DNA from: Chitinophagaceae bacterium
GTDB taxonomy: Bacteria; Bacteroidota; Bacteroidia; Chitinophagales; Chitinophagaceae
DNA length: 64,000 bases
Direction: 5' to 3'
NCBI GenBank assembly: GCA_019638595.1
Contig: JAHBTJ010000016.1
Span: 62,001 to 126,000 of the forward strand
Positions 25,389-34,494 of the stretch are shown piece after piece. Both the position numbers and the translations under genes were made by a program. The notes under the pieces were generated by a model. That model was not told the origin of the DNA and ran no database searches. It saw only the letters and a program-made list of their open reading frames with translations. The number at the start of each line of letters is the position of its first letter. The stretch's first letter is position 1.

Positions 25389-26849
25389 ATGCGTACAAAA
25401 TCTTTCCTGTTATCATGTGTTTTTTTGCTGTTGCTCACCGGTGCGGAGGCACAACCAGTGTTAAAAGGCAGGCATCCCAATATTTTATTTCTTTTTACCG
25501 ACGATCAGCGTTTCAGCACTATTGGCAGGCTGGGGCTTGAACCGGTGCATACACCCAACCTTGATGAGCTTTGCAGGCAGGGTACGGTGTTTACACAAGC
25601 CCATATCATGGGTGGGTTGCAGGGCGCTATCTGCATGCCCAGCCGCGCTATGCTCATGACCGGGAAAAGTCTTTTTCATCAGCGTAAGGATGGCTCATAT
25701 ATTGCGGAAACGGATATAATGATGCCCCAGTTCTTCCGGCAGCAGGGCTATGCTACTTTTGTAACAGGCAAGTGGCATAACGGCGCCGCGGCGCTGAACC
25801 GCGCTTTTGCATCGGGCGACAATATATACCTCGGTGGTATGCATTTGTATGAAACAGGCGGACATCTTACGCCCATCCTGAGTCACTATGATAGTACAGG
25901 CGGGTACAAAAACAAATTTACCGGCGATCATTTTTCTACCATTTATTATGCAGATGCTGCTATAGATTTCATTAACAGGCAAAAAAACAGTGATCAGCCT
26001 TTTTTTGCGTATGTGGCCTTCACCACGCCCCATGATCCCCGGACTCCTCCGAAAGAGTTCCTGGATCTGTATGATACGGTGAATACAAAGCTGCCGCCTA
26101 ATTTTTTGCTGCAACATCCGTTCGACAACGGGGAGTTGCAGGTAAGGGATGAAGTATTGTTACCCATACCCCGCGATACGGCAGCGGTGAAAGCGGATAT
26201 AGCCCGTTACTACGCCATGATCAGCGAAGCGGATCATGAAATAGGCAGGATCATCCAGGCGCTTAAAGCAACCGGGCAGTACGAAAACACGATCATTGTA
26301 TTTGCCGGCGACAACGGGCTGGCAGTTGGCCAACATGGATTGCTGGGAAAGCAGAGCCTGTACGAGCACAGCATACGGGTACCCCTGGTGATGGCAGGCC
26401 CCGGTATAAAAAAGGATAACAGCTATAACGGCTATGTATACCTGTACGATGTGTTCGCTACCTTGCGCGAAGCCACCGGCTTTAAAAGCCATATACAGGA
26501 CGATGGAATCTCTTTTGCCAAAGCCCTGGAAAACCTGTCATTCAGGCAAAGGGATCATTTGTTTTTTGTATACGCCAACCTGCAACGGGGCGTTAAAAAG
26601 AACGGGCTTAAGCTGATCCGTTATAACGTGAACGGAGCATCCAAAACACAATTGTTTGACTTGAATAAGGATCCCTACGAAATGAAAGACGTGTCGGGCG
26701 ACAGCAGGTATCAAACCACGCTGAAGGAGCTTACCCGGTTATTATATGCAGCCATGAAGGAAAACGGCGATTTTTGCGATCCGCAAAAACCGGATTGGGG
26801 TTACCCCGGAAAATTGACCGGTAATATCTGGACCAAACTGTTTCCCTGA
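25389..26849 (+). CDS. Secreted sulfatase (family S1, formylglycine-dependent)
   Basis: A 486-residue arylsulfatase-type enzyme. Signal peptide residues 1-21. The metal-binding DD pair is D38-D39 in FLFTDDQRF. The active-site motif is CMPSRAMLMTG with C82 (the residue converted to formylglycine) and R86. Later metal ligands are in VIVFAGDNGLAVGQHGL-type sequence (IVFAGDNGLAVGQHGLLGKQ). It hydrolyses sulfate esters, probably on a glycan, in the periplasm or outside. It depends on a formylglycine-generating enzyme, not in this window. Likely in one operon with the upstream FG-GAP lipoprotein and functionally linked to the divergent SusCD locus. Confidence 0.93.
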   Translation: MRTKSFLLSCVFLLLLTGAEAQPVLKGRHPNILFLFTDDQRFSTIGRLGLEPVHTPNLDELCRQGTVFTQAHIMGGLQGAICMPSRAMLMTGKSLFHQRKDGSYIAETDIMMPQFFRQQGYATFVTGKWHNGAAALNRAFASGDNIYLGGMHLYETGGHLTPILSHYDSTGGYKNKFTGDHFSTIYYADAAIDFINRQKNSDQPFFAYVAFTTPHDPRTPPKEFLDLYDTVNTKLPPNFLLQHPFDNGELQVRDEVLLPIPRDTAAVKADIARYYAMISEADHEIGRIIQALKATGQYENTIIVFAGDNGLAVGQHGLLGKQSLYEHSIRVPLVMAGPGIKKDNSYNGYVYLYDVFATLREATGFKSHIQDDGISFAKALENLSFRQRDHLFFVYANLQRGVKKNGLKLIRYNVNGASKTQLFDLNKDPYEMKDVSGDSRYQTTLKELTRLLYAAMKENGDFCDPQKPDWGYPGKLTGNIWTKLFP

Positions 26850-26892
26850 TCTGTAATGGGTGAATAATGATTAAAGTAAGTCTGGTTGTGTT

Positions 26893-27843
26893 TTACCGTT
26901 TTCGCCTGATCCTTACCGTTGAGTTCTGAGTAAGGCTGCTCGAAAGAAATACCTCGTAGCGGTTCACACCGTCTGTTATCACCATCAGCGCCGTATTGGG
27001 AGGAATAGAGCCCAGGTTCTCGGCAAACATGCTCAATTCGTTGTATTCTCTTTCGGGATCCAGCACGGTATAAAAAACAATTCCTCTTTCAGTAAGCGAC
27101 TGGTGGATGGCTACCGGTTCCTTATTGAAGAATACAGAAATGCTGTCGCCGTCCACAATACCATTGTCGTAAAATGTAAGACGAAGCGAATCCGATTCTA
27201 CCAGTATCTCCTGTCCCACCACTTCCTTTCTCTTATTGAACTCTTCCAGTATTTTCTGCGCTTCCATTTTTTCAGCCGAAGGCTCTTTTACCTTCAGGTC
27301 TATGGAATCCGGCACATATACTTTTGAATCGTTTACTACGATATCTTCCTCGGAAGGTTGCCATATCTTTTTTACAGCGGCAAATTTTTCGATCAGGCTG
27401 TCGGTATCAAGTTGCTCACCGTATACGAAATCAAACGCTATATCGGGGCAGGTGTACTTGTATTTTCCCTGGGTGCTGAATACACCTTTGATATTGGTAC
27501 CGGCTCTTGACGCGGTTATGAGCGCCCTCAGATCCATGATGCACTCCACGCCGTTTGCCGCTGAGGCCCTGAAATAGGTAATAGGAACATCTTTTATCAG
27601 CACCTCGCGGGTGCGGGGATTATAAGTTCCTTTTACATAAAAGCTCTGGTAAGTTTGTTTGAAATAATAGCTGATGATGCCTTTTACTTCATTGTTTTCC
27701 TGCTTCAGGTCAAGCTCTACCAGGTAGTTGTTGTGGGAACCTCCCAGCAATACATCCGCGCTCCCAAACCAACTTCCCTTTATCCCCTGGGAAAAGCCTG
27801 AAATAGTTCCAAAAAAGCAAATGAGGGTTAGTAATGCTCTCAT
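26893..27843 (-). CDS. Secreted hypothetical protein
   Basis: About 316 residues from the ATG at 27843, which gives a clean signal peptide (MRALLTLICFFGTISGFSQG); the frame is open 31 codons further up but that extension is not signal-like. The first half of the mature protein reads as a beta-rich domain (GSWFGSADVLLGGSHNNYLV, then GIISYYFKQTYQSFYVKGTY). The second half has segments such as VESDSLRLTFYDNGIVDGDS and SLTERGIVFYTVLDP, with a strand pattern seen in other Bacteroidota periplasmic proteins. I do not know its function. It ends with a basic tail RIRRKR. Confidence 0.75.
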   Translation of the reverse strand: MRALLTLICFFGTISGFSQGIKGSWFGSADVLLGGSHNNYLVELDLKQENNEVKGIISYYFKQTYQSFYVKGTYNPRTREVLIKDVPITYFRASAANGVECIMDLRALITASRAGTNIKGVFSTQGKYKYTCPDIAFDFVYGEQLDTDSLIEKFAAVKKIWQPSEEDIVVNDSKVYVPDSIDLKVKEPSAEKMEAQKILEEFNKRKEVVGQEILVESDSLRLTFYDNGIVDGDSISVFFNKEPVAIHQSLTERGIVFYTVLDPEREYNELSMFAENLGSIPPNTALMVITDGVNRYEVFLSSSLTQNSTVRIRRKR

Positions 27844-28207
27844 GTATATTTTTAATAATTGCTGTGGGTTTAGAATTACTGCAAAGTAACGTATGATCTC
27901 TAAAACTATTGTAAATAAAGTGGTTATACTTTCCACATGTTGGTAAAAACCGTGGAAAAATACGAATAAATACGAGTGGGATACCCAATAAATTCAGCTT
28001 CGTTCGGCAAATGATACCGGGTATGTGGTTTATACAAGCTTATTTTAAAAATACGCTTGCGTCATTGGCAAGGCACCTTTTGCTGCATTGATCTAAAACG
28101 TTACAGCGTGCAAGAGGAATTTGCCGGTCAGTAGTGCAAAAGAGGAGCATTCGTACAAAAGCCAGGCAGATTTGCCTCCGGTGAAAAGTTCTCCTTCGCG
28201 TTATGCG
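27844..28207. other. Gene-free stretch upstream of the secreted hypothetical protein
   Basis: No gene seen. An inverted repeat TTTCCAC (27930-27936) with GTGGAAA (about 27951-27957) lies about 90 nt upstream of the hypothetical gene and may be a regulatory site or weak hairpin. Further on there is only ordinary sequence up to the smpB stop. Confidence 0.3.
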
Positions 28208-28648
28208 TTATAAACCGTAATTTCTTTTGATCTCCCTTTGTGTATCGCGGGCTTTGATGGATTCTCTTTTGTCGTGTAGCCTTTTTCCTTTGCCCAGGCC
28301 GATCTCTATTTTGGCCAATCCTTTGCTATTGAAAAAAATGGACAACGGAACAATCGTAAATCCTTTTTCTTTGATCTTTGCTTCCAGCTTGTTCAGCTCT
28401 TTTCTTTTTAAAAGCAGCTTTCTTTCGCGCAGGGGATCGTGATTATTGTAGGTGCCGTGGCTGTATTCCGCAATATGCAGGCTTTTGATCCATAATTCGC
28501 CCCGGTGAAAATAGCAATAGCTGTCGTTGAAGCTGGCTTTACCCGCCCTTAAAGATTTTACTTCGGTGCCGGTCAATACCAGGCCTGCTTCATACTTATC
28601 TTCAATATGATATTCAAAATAGGCGGAACGATTACGGATATTAGCCAT
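28208..28648 (-). CDS. smpB: SsrA-binding protein SmpB
   Basis: A 146-residue SmpB of normal length. Family marks in order: [40 protein letters not shown], the [13 protein letters not shown] loop, and the basic C-terminal tail [20 protein letters not shown], which folds in the ribosomal mRNA channel during rescue. It carries tmRNA to stalled ribosomes. tmRNA itself was not found in the window. It lies 43 nt downstream of accD on the same strand and is perhaps co-transcribed. Confidence 0.97.
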   Translation of the reverse strand: MANIRNRSAYFEYHIEDKYEAGLVLTGTEVKSLRAGKASFNDSYCYFHRGELWIKSLHIAEYSHGTYNNHDPLRERKLLLKRKELNKLEAKIKEKGFTIVPLSIFFNSKGLAKIEIGLGKGKRLHDKRESIKARDTQREIKRNYGL

Positions 28649-28690
28649 GAGTAATTAAGATGTAATAAATAAAATGCCGGCCACGGACTA

Positions 28691-29602
28691 CTACGACCTG
28701 AGCAGCATTAACAGGTTGGCTATCTTGTCCTTTAATTCTTTACGCTCAATAATAGCATCTAGAAAACCATGCTCCATTAAAAACTCCGAACTTTGAAAAC
28801 CGGGGGGAAGGTCTTTTTTGATGGTTTCTTTAATAACCCGGGGGCCGGCAAAGCCGATCATGGCGCCGGGTTCACCGATATTTACATCGCCCAGCATGGC
28901 GAACGACGCGGTGGTTCCACCGTAGGTGGGATCGGTGCAAACAGAGATATATGGAATCCTGGCATCCGATAACTGCGAAAGCTTACCTGAAGTTTTTGCC
29001 AGTTGCATTAATGAAAAAGCGCTTTCCATCATACGGGCGCCGCCACTTTTGCTGATAATGATCAAAGGCAGCGTATGCTCCAGGCAATAATCTACCGATC
29101 TTGCTATTTTTTCGCCCATAACGCTTCCGAGAGAGCCGCCGATGAAATTAAAATCCATGCAGCACACCACTACACCCGAACCGTTCATAATGCCTGTGGC
29201 AACAGAAAGGGAATCGTTGAGCCCCGTTTTGCTGTATGCTTCTTCCAGTCTTTTTTTATAAGGCTTCAGATCGTTGAAATTGAGAAAATCAACAGAGCGT
29301 ACCGTAACAAAAAGCTCTTCGTATTGCTGATCATCAAATAATATGTCAAAATAATCCTGGCTGCCAATACGATGATGGTAATTGCATTTGGGACAAACGT
29401 ATAAGTTATCTTTCAGTTCCAGTACCGTGCAGGTATATTTACAGCTTGGGCATTTTATCCATAACCCATCGGGCGCTTCTTTTTTTTCTGCAGTAGTGGT
29501 AAGTATTCCTTTCTTGATCCTTTTAAACCAACGGCTCCTCGATTCGTCATTGTTGGTATTTTCTCCTGCAAGATTGGCGTCAAAATCTTCTTCGTGTTGC
29601 AT
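28691..29602 (-). CDS. accD: Acetyl-CoA carboxylase carboxyltransferase subunit beta
   Basis: 303 residues from the ATG at 29602; the frame stays open upstream, but a promoter-like box at 29666-29673 and normal AccD length support this start. Zinc finger C51, C54, C70, C73 (CPSCKYTC ... CPKC) precedes the carboxyltransferase domain with SGGARMMESAFSLMQLAKT and the oxyanion-hole block GDVNIGEPGAMIGFAGPRVI. AccD with AccA transfers carboxyl from biotin to acetyl-CoA to make malonyl-CoA for fatty-acid synthesis. accA is not in the window. Confidence 0.97.
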   Translation of the reverse strand: MQHEEDFDANLAGENTNNDESRSRWFKRIKKGILTTTAEKKEAPDGLWIKCPSCKYTCTVLELKDNLYVCPKCNYHHRIGSQDYFDILFDDQQYEELFVTVRSVDFLNFNDLKPYKKRLEEAYSKTGLNDSLSVATGIMNGSGVVVCCMDFNFIGGSLGSVMGEKIARSVDYCLEHTLPLIIISKSGGARMMESAFSLMQLAKTSGKLSQLSDARIPYISVCTDPTYGGTTASFAMLGDVNIGEPGAMIGFAGPRVIKETIKKDLPPGFQSSEFLMEHGFLDAIIERKELKDKIANLLMLLRS

Positions 29603-29665
29603 TATAGTGCTTAAGTTGGAAGTCAAGATTAACGAATTTATTGAATAAAACAAAAAACGGGGGGA

Positions 29666-29673
29666 CAAATATA
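29666..29673 (-). promoter_or_regulatory. -7 promoter box of accD
   Basis: On the minus strand the box reads TATATTTG, a full match to TAnnTTTG. Transcription would begin about 29659, giving a leader of about 57 nt. It lies directly downstream of the hairpin at 29689-29712, as expected for a new unit after a terminator. Confidence 0.55.
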
Positions 29674-29688
29674 AGTATTAAAATAAAA

Positions 29689-29722
29689 CCTCCACCCGTA
29701 TTGAGGTGGAGGAAACTTTTTT
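29689..29722. terminator. Hairpin terminator
   Basis: CCTCCACC (29689-29696) pairs perfectly with GGTGGAGG (29705-29712) around an 8-nt loop. On the plus strand AAACTTTTTT follows; on the minus strand a T-rich run (TTTTATTTTAAT) follows. It lies 16 nt above the accD promoter and so probably ends a minus-strand transcript from the gap upstream. Confidence 0.65.
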
Positions 29723-30332
29723 AACCGAGCCTACTAAGATTAATGGGCTTCTAAGGATTGGACTTTTTGGTTTTCAGGATTCTCGATTGCAATTGCTTTT
29801 GTCCAAGGTTGTTTGGTTTTGACGGAACTTGGATTTTAGAATCGGGGTGATTTTCAAGGACGGGTGTTAACGGGTTTGCAGGTTTTTAAACAGGAATCAT
29901 TGGACCAGAAAAACTGTTTCCACGTAGGAGATTGGATTGGTAAAATATATGGCTTAATGATTAAAGTAAAGAAAGTTGATTGATATTGGATTTTATTCTA
30001 CCCTTTCAAAGGATTTGGATTTCAACTTTTTTAGGACGGTTTTCTCGGATGTTTTGGATGGTTGAGGCGTAGCTTCCTCATCAATCAACTTCGAACCAAA
30101 GATACTCACCAGTTATCCACTGTACAAGAGCGTTTTCCCCCAATTTTTAACATATATTTTTTACGGGATGTGGATGAAAATATACTAGTATAAACATGGT
30201 AAAATTACTAAAATTGGTATTGAATATATACGTGTTTGCCCTCCTGCAAAGGTGGGTTAAAAAGAGTGTAACCCTTTACCATACAGCATTTGATCGTTTT
30301 TAAGGAAAAGGAAATAAATGTTTGAACACAGG
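29723..30332. other. Gene-poor gap, possible short minus-strand transcript
   Basis: About 610 nt without a recognised gene. On the minus strand CACCTTTG (30247-30254) resembles a -7 box, and a terminator lies at 29689-29712. Between them one 38-codon frame (30109 down to 29993, GTG start, a stop two codons upstream) encodes a Lys-rich peptide beginning VSIFGSKLIDEEATPQPSK. TTATCCACT (30112-30120) and TGTGGATGA (30168-30176) resemble DnaA boxes. I found no signature of tmRNA, RNase P RNA or SRP RNA. Confidence 0.3.
29993..30109 (-). CDS. Possible 38-residue basic peptide
   Basis: The frame starts at GTG 30109, with an in-frame stop two codons before it, and ends in TAA at 29993. The peptide is hydrophilic, with a C-terminal half rich in Lys and Ser (KTVLKKLKSKSFERVE). 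No family is known to me. The only support is the bounded frame and its place between a promoter-like box and a terminator, so it could be chance. Confidence 0.22.
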   Translation of the reverse strand: MSIFGSKLIDEEATPQPSKTSEKTVLKKLKSKSFERVE

Positions 30333-31691
30333 TTATTTGGTAAGCGCTTTTATTATATCATATTTTGTAATAATGTGGAAAACTCCTGATTCATCCCTGC
30401 TGAGGATAGCTCCATTATCCCTGTTAATAAGTTTGCTCAATCTTTCCACAGGGGTATCAAATGCCACTTCGGGATAAGGTTGTTCCAAAATGGTACTTAC
30501 CTGCTGGTGTTTAATATCAGGGCTTTCAAACAGCTTGCTGAACAACCCGCTTTCCGATATAGAGCCTGCCTGCTCCCCGTTTTCCATCACCGGTATATTT
30601 TCTATATCGTACTTTTTCATCAATTCAAATACTTCGGCAACCGTTTGCCCGGGCGAAGCGGTTACGATCCGCTGGCTATCCTTGCCGGTAATAATGTCCT
30701 TAAAGGTTTTTACTTCCAGGAATCCTCTTTCCAGCATCCACTGGTCGTTATATACTTTGCCTACATACCGGCTGCCATGATCATGAAAAATACAAACTAC
30801 CAGGTCGCCCTTGTTCAACCGGTGTTTTAGCTGTATTAAGCCCTGCAGGCAGCTTCCGGCGCTGTAGCCGCAAAACAATCCTTCTTCGCGTGCTATACGC
30901 CTTGCCATCAGGGCCCCATCTTTATCGGAAACCTGCTCAAAATGGTCAATCACGCTCATATCGTAATTAAGCGGCACAAAATCTTCTCCAAATCCTTCCG
31001 ATATATAGGGGTGCACTTCATTCATGTCAATTTCGCCGGTGCGGAAATATTTGGTCAGCAATGATCCGTACGCGTCTATAGCCCATACCTGTATAGCAGG
31101 ATTTTTCTCTTTAAGATACATGGCGGTTCCGGTAACCGTGCCCCCTGTGCCTGCTGTTGAAACCAGGTGGGTAATTTTACCGTCGGTTTGTTCCCATATT
31201 TCCGGGCCGGTGGTTTCATAATGCGCCTCCCTGTTGGCCAGGTTATCGTACTGATTGCATAAAAAGGCCCCGGGAATTTCCTTTGCCAGGCGTTTGGCTA
31301 CCGAATAATAGCTTTGCGGATCATCGGGCCCAACATTGGTAGGGCATACAATAACCTCGGCGCCCACAGCTTTAAGTATGTCAAATTTTTCTTTCGATTG
31401 TTTATCGGTGGATGTAAATATGCATTTATATCCTTTTACGCTGGCTGCCAGCGCCAGTCCCATCCCTGTATTTCCCGACGTACACTCAATAATAGTTCCG
31501 CCCGGCTTTAATTTCCCTTCTTTTTCGGCCACTTCAATCATTTTCACTGCCATTCTATCTTTAATGGAATTGCCCGGGTTAAAATAATCAACCTTTGCCG
31601 CAACGGTACATGGCAATCCCCTGGTTATTTTATTCAGGCGTATTAAGGGCGTATTGCCTATTGTTTCCAGGATGTTGTTCTTAATATTCAT
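30333..31691 (-). CDS. Cystathionine beta-synthase / cysteine synthase with C-terminal CBS domains
   Basis: 452 residues from the ATG at 31691; the longer frame begins inside low-complexity repeats and is not used. Fold-type II PLP enzyme: K44 in NPGNSIKDR is the Schiff-base lysine, CTSGNTGMGLAL is the substrate loop, and STAGTGGTVTGTAMYL binds the PLP phosphate. The C-terminal 115 residues form two CBS motifs (VAEVFELMKKYDIENIPVME ... VAFDTPVERLSKLINRDNGA). It condenses serine (or an activated serine) with homocysteine or sulfide; cystathionine beta-synthase is favoured by the CBS region. Cytoplasmic. Confidence 0.88.
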   Translation of the reverse strand: MNIKNNILETIGNTPLIRLNKITRGLPCTVAAKVDYFNPGNSIKDRMAVKMIEVAEKEGKLKPGGTIIECTSGNTGMGLALAASVKGYKCIFTSTDKQSKEKFDILKAVGAEVIVCPTNVGPDDPQSYYSVAKRLAKEIPGAFLCNQYDNLANREAHYETTGPEIWEQTDGKITHLVSTAGTGGTVTGTAMYLKEKNPAIQVWAIDAYGSLLTKYFRTGEIDMNEVHPYISEGFGEDFVPLNYDMSVIDHFEQVSDKDGALMARRIAREEGLFCGYSAGSCLQGLIQLKHRLNKGDLVVCIFHDHGSRYVGKVYNDQWMLERGFLEVKTFKDIITGKDSQRIVTASPGQTVAEVFELMKKYDIENIPVMENGEQAGSISESGLFSKLFESPDIKHQQVSTILEQPYPEVAFDTPVERLSKLINRDNGAILSRDESGVFHIITKYDIIKALTK

Positions 31692-31734
31692 CACATGCAG
31701 ATTTACGTACGTGAAGGTACTATTAAAAGGGGGA

Positions 31735-31926
31735 TTAGGTGAGCGATCGGCTGTCAGCAATGAGCGATCAGCAGTCAGCGATCAGCGATGGGCAGTGGGC
31801 AATCGGCTATGAGCTTTCAGCGATCGGCAATCAATGTATAGTTTATTGTTTGTAGTTTACTGCAACCTGCAACTTGAAACTTGAAACTTGTAACCAGGAA
31901 CAGCCATCAAATCTCAAATCTCAAAT
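31735..31926. repeat. Degenerate short tandem repeats
   Basis: From 31739 on, units like GAGCGATCGGC, TCAGCAATGAGCGATCAGC and TCAGCGATGGGC follow each other irregularly for about 90 nt. Then come AACTTGAAACTTGAAACTTG (31871-31890) and CAAATCTCAAATCTCAAATC (31909-31928). These are 7- to 11-nt units typical of intergenic filler in this group; they lie between the CBS and S41 genes. Confidence 0.7.
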
Positions 31927-33519
31927 CTATTTATTCACCTCTTCCAGGGCTTTTTTGATAATAGGGTCGTTTACATTGTTTACCTCGTAAAACCCTTCAT
32001 TGCGCCATTGCTGCCTTGCAAAAAGACTTTTTAATCGTTGGATGAGAAATTTTTTATCGGCTGCTGAAATGTTTTTGATGGATATGCTATCGCCTGCGGC
32101 AAAACTTTCGAACGCGCTCCATACATTATTGTCTATATCAAAGCCCTTCTCAAAATCGGATGGATTGGAAAACAGCCTGAACTTATCCATATGATCCACG
32201 TAATAGCGGTACACAAAATTGCCGACTGTATTTTTAGAATACAGGGCCGCGATAATATCGCCTATTCCGGTTGTGTCAATAGCAACAAATATATCAGGCG
32301 TAATGCCTCCACCGCCGTAAACAAGCTTTCCCTGCGGTGTGTGGTAAGCCTGGCCTGTTTCCAGCCTGTTACTGTCGGCATTGATCATTGCCCCGTGATG
32401 AAGGCGTTCCATTACCTCTTCATTGTAGCTTTGCACTCCCTTGTTGTACGACTTTTGGATAGACCGCCCCAGGGGCGTATAATACCTTGCTATGGTAAGC
32501 CGTAAAGCCGATCCGTCGTTCAGGTCGTATTGTTCCTGTACCAATCCTTTACCAAACGAGCGCCTGCCAATAACCTGGGCGCGATCCCAGTCCTGCAAAG
32601 CGCCTGTAAGTACTTCGCTGGCCGAGGCGGAACCTTCATCTATCAAAACGATCAGCCTGCCGGTTTCAAAAATGCCATCCCTTTTAGCCTTATATTCTGT
32701 TTTGCCTGTATGGCTGCCTTGTGTATAAACGATCAGCTTATTGCCATCCAAAAACTCATCCGCTATCTCCGTAGCTTCCTGTAATACGCCGCCGCCGTTG
32801 CCGCGCAGGTCGAGTATCAGTTTCTGAATGCCCTGCTCTTTCAGCTTCTGCAGTGCCTCCATAAATTCTTCATAGGTGGTTTGCGAAAACTTACTGAGCC
32901 TTATATAGCCTGTAGCAGGCGCTATCATATAAGAGGCGTCTAAAGAATACAAAGGAATGACACCCCTTGTTATAGTAAACGCTTTTTGCTCCTTACCACG
33001 AAGCACTGTTATGCTTATTGTTGAGCCTTTCAATCCTTTTAGCAACTGCCGCACTTTATCACCGTTTATATTTTTACCCGTTACGGTTGAATCGGCTATT
33101 TTCAAAAAACGGTCGCCTGCCTGTAATCCTGCCTTTTCGGAAGGACCTCCTTTTAATACGCTCAATACATGAATGCTGTCGTTGAAAATATTGAACTCTA
33201 TACCGATGCCTTCAAACTTCCCGGCCAGGTCCTCATTTACCTGTTGCAGATCGCGGGCAGGAATAAATACCGAATGCGGGTCCAGGTGGGTTAACATTTC
33301 TTCTATGGCTGCATCCGCCAGGGTATCCGTCTTAACAGGGTCTACATACCTCCTGGATATCAGGTCAAGCACCTCCTGCACAGCACTTTTCTTTTCCACG
33401 GAAAAAAAACGGGCGGTGGAAGGCATTTTTTCTTTCATTTTGTACCCCAGGAACATTCCTAAGATCATTATTACAGAAAAGAATAAAGGCAACCAGAGCT
33501 TCAATTTATTATTACTCAT
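31927..33519 (-). CDS. C-terminal processing peptidase, family S41 (CtpA-like)
   Basis: About 530 residues from ATG 33519, chosen because it places a membrane anchor at the N-terminus (LWLPLFFSVIMILGMFLGY). A PDZ domain lies at about residues 80-180 (GIGIEFNIFNDSIHVLSVLK, GPSEKAGLQAGDRFLKI). The S41 core holds the catalytic Ser in DEGSASASEVLTGAL and the Lys in GRRSFGKGLVQEQ, after LILDLRGNGGG. It cleaves C-termini of periplasmic proteins. It has a long C-terminal extension (about 130 residues) after the protease core, common in Bacteroidota versions. Confidence 0.93.
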   Translation of the reverse strand: MSNNKLKLWLPLFFSVIMILGMFLGYKMKEKMPSTARFFSVEKKSAVQEVLDLISRRYVDPVKTDTLADAAIEEMLTHLDPHSVFIPARDLQQVNEDLAGKFEGIGIEFNIFNDSIHVLSVLKGGPSEKAGLQAGDRFLKIADSTVTGKNINGDKVRQLLKGLKGSTISITVLRGKEQKAFTITRGVIPLYSLDASYMIAPATGYIRLSKFSQTTYEEFMEALQKLKEQGIQKLILDLRGNGGGVLQEATEIADEFLDGNKLIVYTQGSHTGKTEYKAKRDGIFETGRLIVLIDEGSASASEVLTGALQDWDRAQVIGRRSFGKGLVQEQYDLNDGSALRLTIARYYTPLGRSIQKSYNKGVQSYNEEVMERLHHGAMINADSNRLETGQAYHTPQGKLVYGGGGITPDIFVAIDTTGIGDIIAALYSKNTVGNFVYRYYVDHMDKFRLFSNPSDFEKGFDIDNNVWSAFESFAAGDSISIKNISAADKKFLIQRLKSLFARQQWRNEGFYEVNNVNDPIIKKALEEVNK

Positions 33520-33582
33520 TCGTCTGTGTTTGTATATTATCTTTGAAGGCACGAATTTCACGAAATAAGTTCAATTAATATA

Positions 33583-34431
33583 ATGTCGTCAGTAAAATTG
33601 ATAGCCGATAGCGGAGCAACAAAGGCAGAATGGTGCCTGGTGTCAGGAAGCAGGAAAAAGACCATTTTTACACAGGGTATTAGTCCCTATTTTTTTAATA
33701 CAGAGCAAATAGCGGAAATCCTCACTACAGAGCTGCTGCCTTCTCTTAAAAAAGTGAAAATTGATGAAGTATATTATTATGGAACAGGCTGTATTAACCC
33801 CAATAATGTGCAAATTGTTAAAAAAGCAATTGCACGGGTATTTGCCGGGTTGAAAAAAATTGAAGTTACGCATGATGTAATGGCTGCTGCCAGGGCATTG
33901 TATGGCAACAACAAAGGGGTTGCCTGCATTTTGGGCACCGGCTCCAGCTCATGCTATTACAATGGAAAGAAAATTGCCAATAATAAGCCCGGCTTAGGGT
34001 ATGTGTTAGGCGATGAGGGCAGCGGCGCTTACCTGGGTAAGAAAGTGTTGCAGTATTACCTGTACCAAACATTTGATGAAGAGCTGGCCGGGCGTTTTAA
34101 AACAAAATACAACAGTCCTGAGGCATCTGCTATTTTGGAGAATGTATACAAAAAGCCGTTGGCCAACAGGTACCTGGCTTCGTTTACGCCTTTTTTGTCG
34201 GAAAACAGGGGGCATTATATGGTAGAAAATATTGTAGAGGACGGGCTCAACGATTTCTTTTTCCATCATATATGCAAGTTCAGGGAAAGCTGGACGCTGC
34301 CTGTAAGTTTTGTAGGCGGAGTGGCTTTTCATTTTAGGGACGTGATTAAAGAGCTTTGCAATGCTTACGAATTTACATTGGGCCGTATTTTAAAAAACCC
34401 GATGGAAGGGCTGGCAGAATATCATAAATGA
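33583..34431 (+). CDS. BadF/BadG/BcrA/BcrD-type ATPase, probable amino-sugar (GlcNAc/MurNAc) kinase
   Basis: A 282-residue ASKHA kinase. Phosphate-1 motif LIADSGATKAEWCLV near the N-terminus, phosphate-2 region CILGTGSSSCYYNG, then KPGLGYVLGDEGSGAYLGKK, a hallmark of GlcNAc/MurNAc kinases of the BadF family. It phosphorylates an amino sugar with ATP. The next gene (murQ) works on N-acetylmuramic acid 6-phosphate, so MurNAc, set free from turned-over cell wall, is the likely substrate. The gene begins just 63 nt from the divergent S41 gene. Confidence 0.88.
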   Translation: MSSVKLIADSGATKAEWCLVSGSRKKTIFTQGISPYFFNTEQIAEILTTELLPSLKKVKIDEVYYYGTGCINPNNVQIVKKAIARVFAGLKKIEVTHDVMAAARALYGNNKGVACILGTGSSSCYYNGKKIANNKPGLGYVLGDEGSGAYLGKKVLQYYLYQTFDEELAGRFKTKYNSPEASAILENVYKKPLANRYLASFTPFLSENRGHYMVENIVEDGLNDFFFHHICKFRESWTLPVSFVGGVAFHFRDVIKELCNAYEFTLGRILKNPMEGLAEYHK

Positions 34432-34494
34432 ACAGGAAAGCAGTTTGTTTGCTAGCTTTACCCGCTTTGTTATTATTTATAGAAAAATTCCAAT

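Noticed and set aside
30104-30180. DnaA-box-like TTATCCACT and TGTGGATGA as an origin of replication
   Set aside because: Only two imperfect boxes near an AT-rich stretch, no dnaA or other origin-linked genes in the window; I cannot support an oriC call.
29723-30332. tmRNA, RNase P RNA or SRP RNA in the gap near smpB and accD
   Set aside because: I looked for the conserved tmRNA ends, the RNase P core and the GGAAGGAAGCAGCC-type SRP loop on both strands and saw none.
31739-31830. CRISPR array in the repeated GCGATCGGC region
   Set aside because: Units are 9-12 nt, irregular and without spacers of fixed length; no cas gene in the window.
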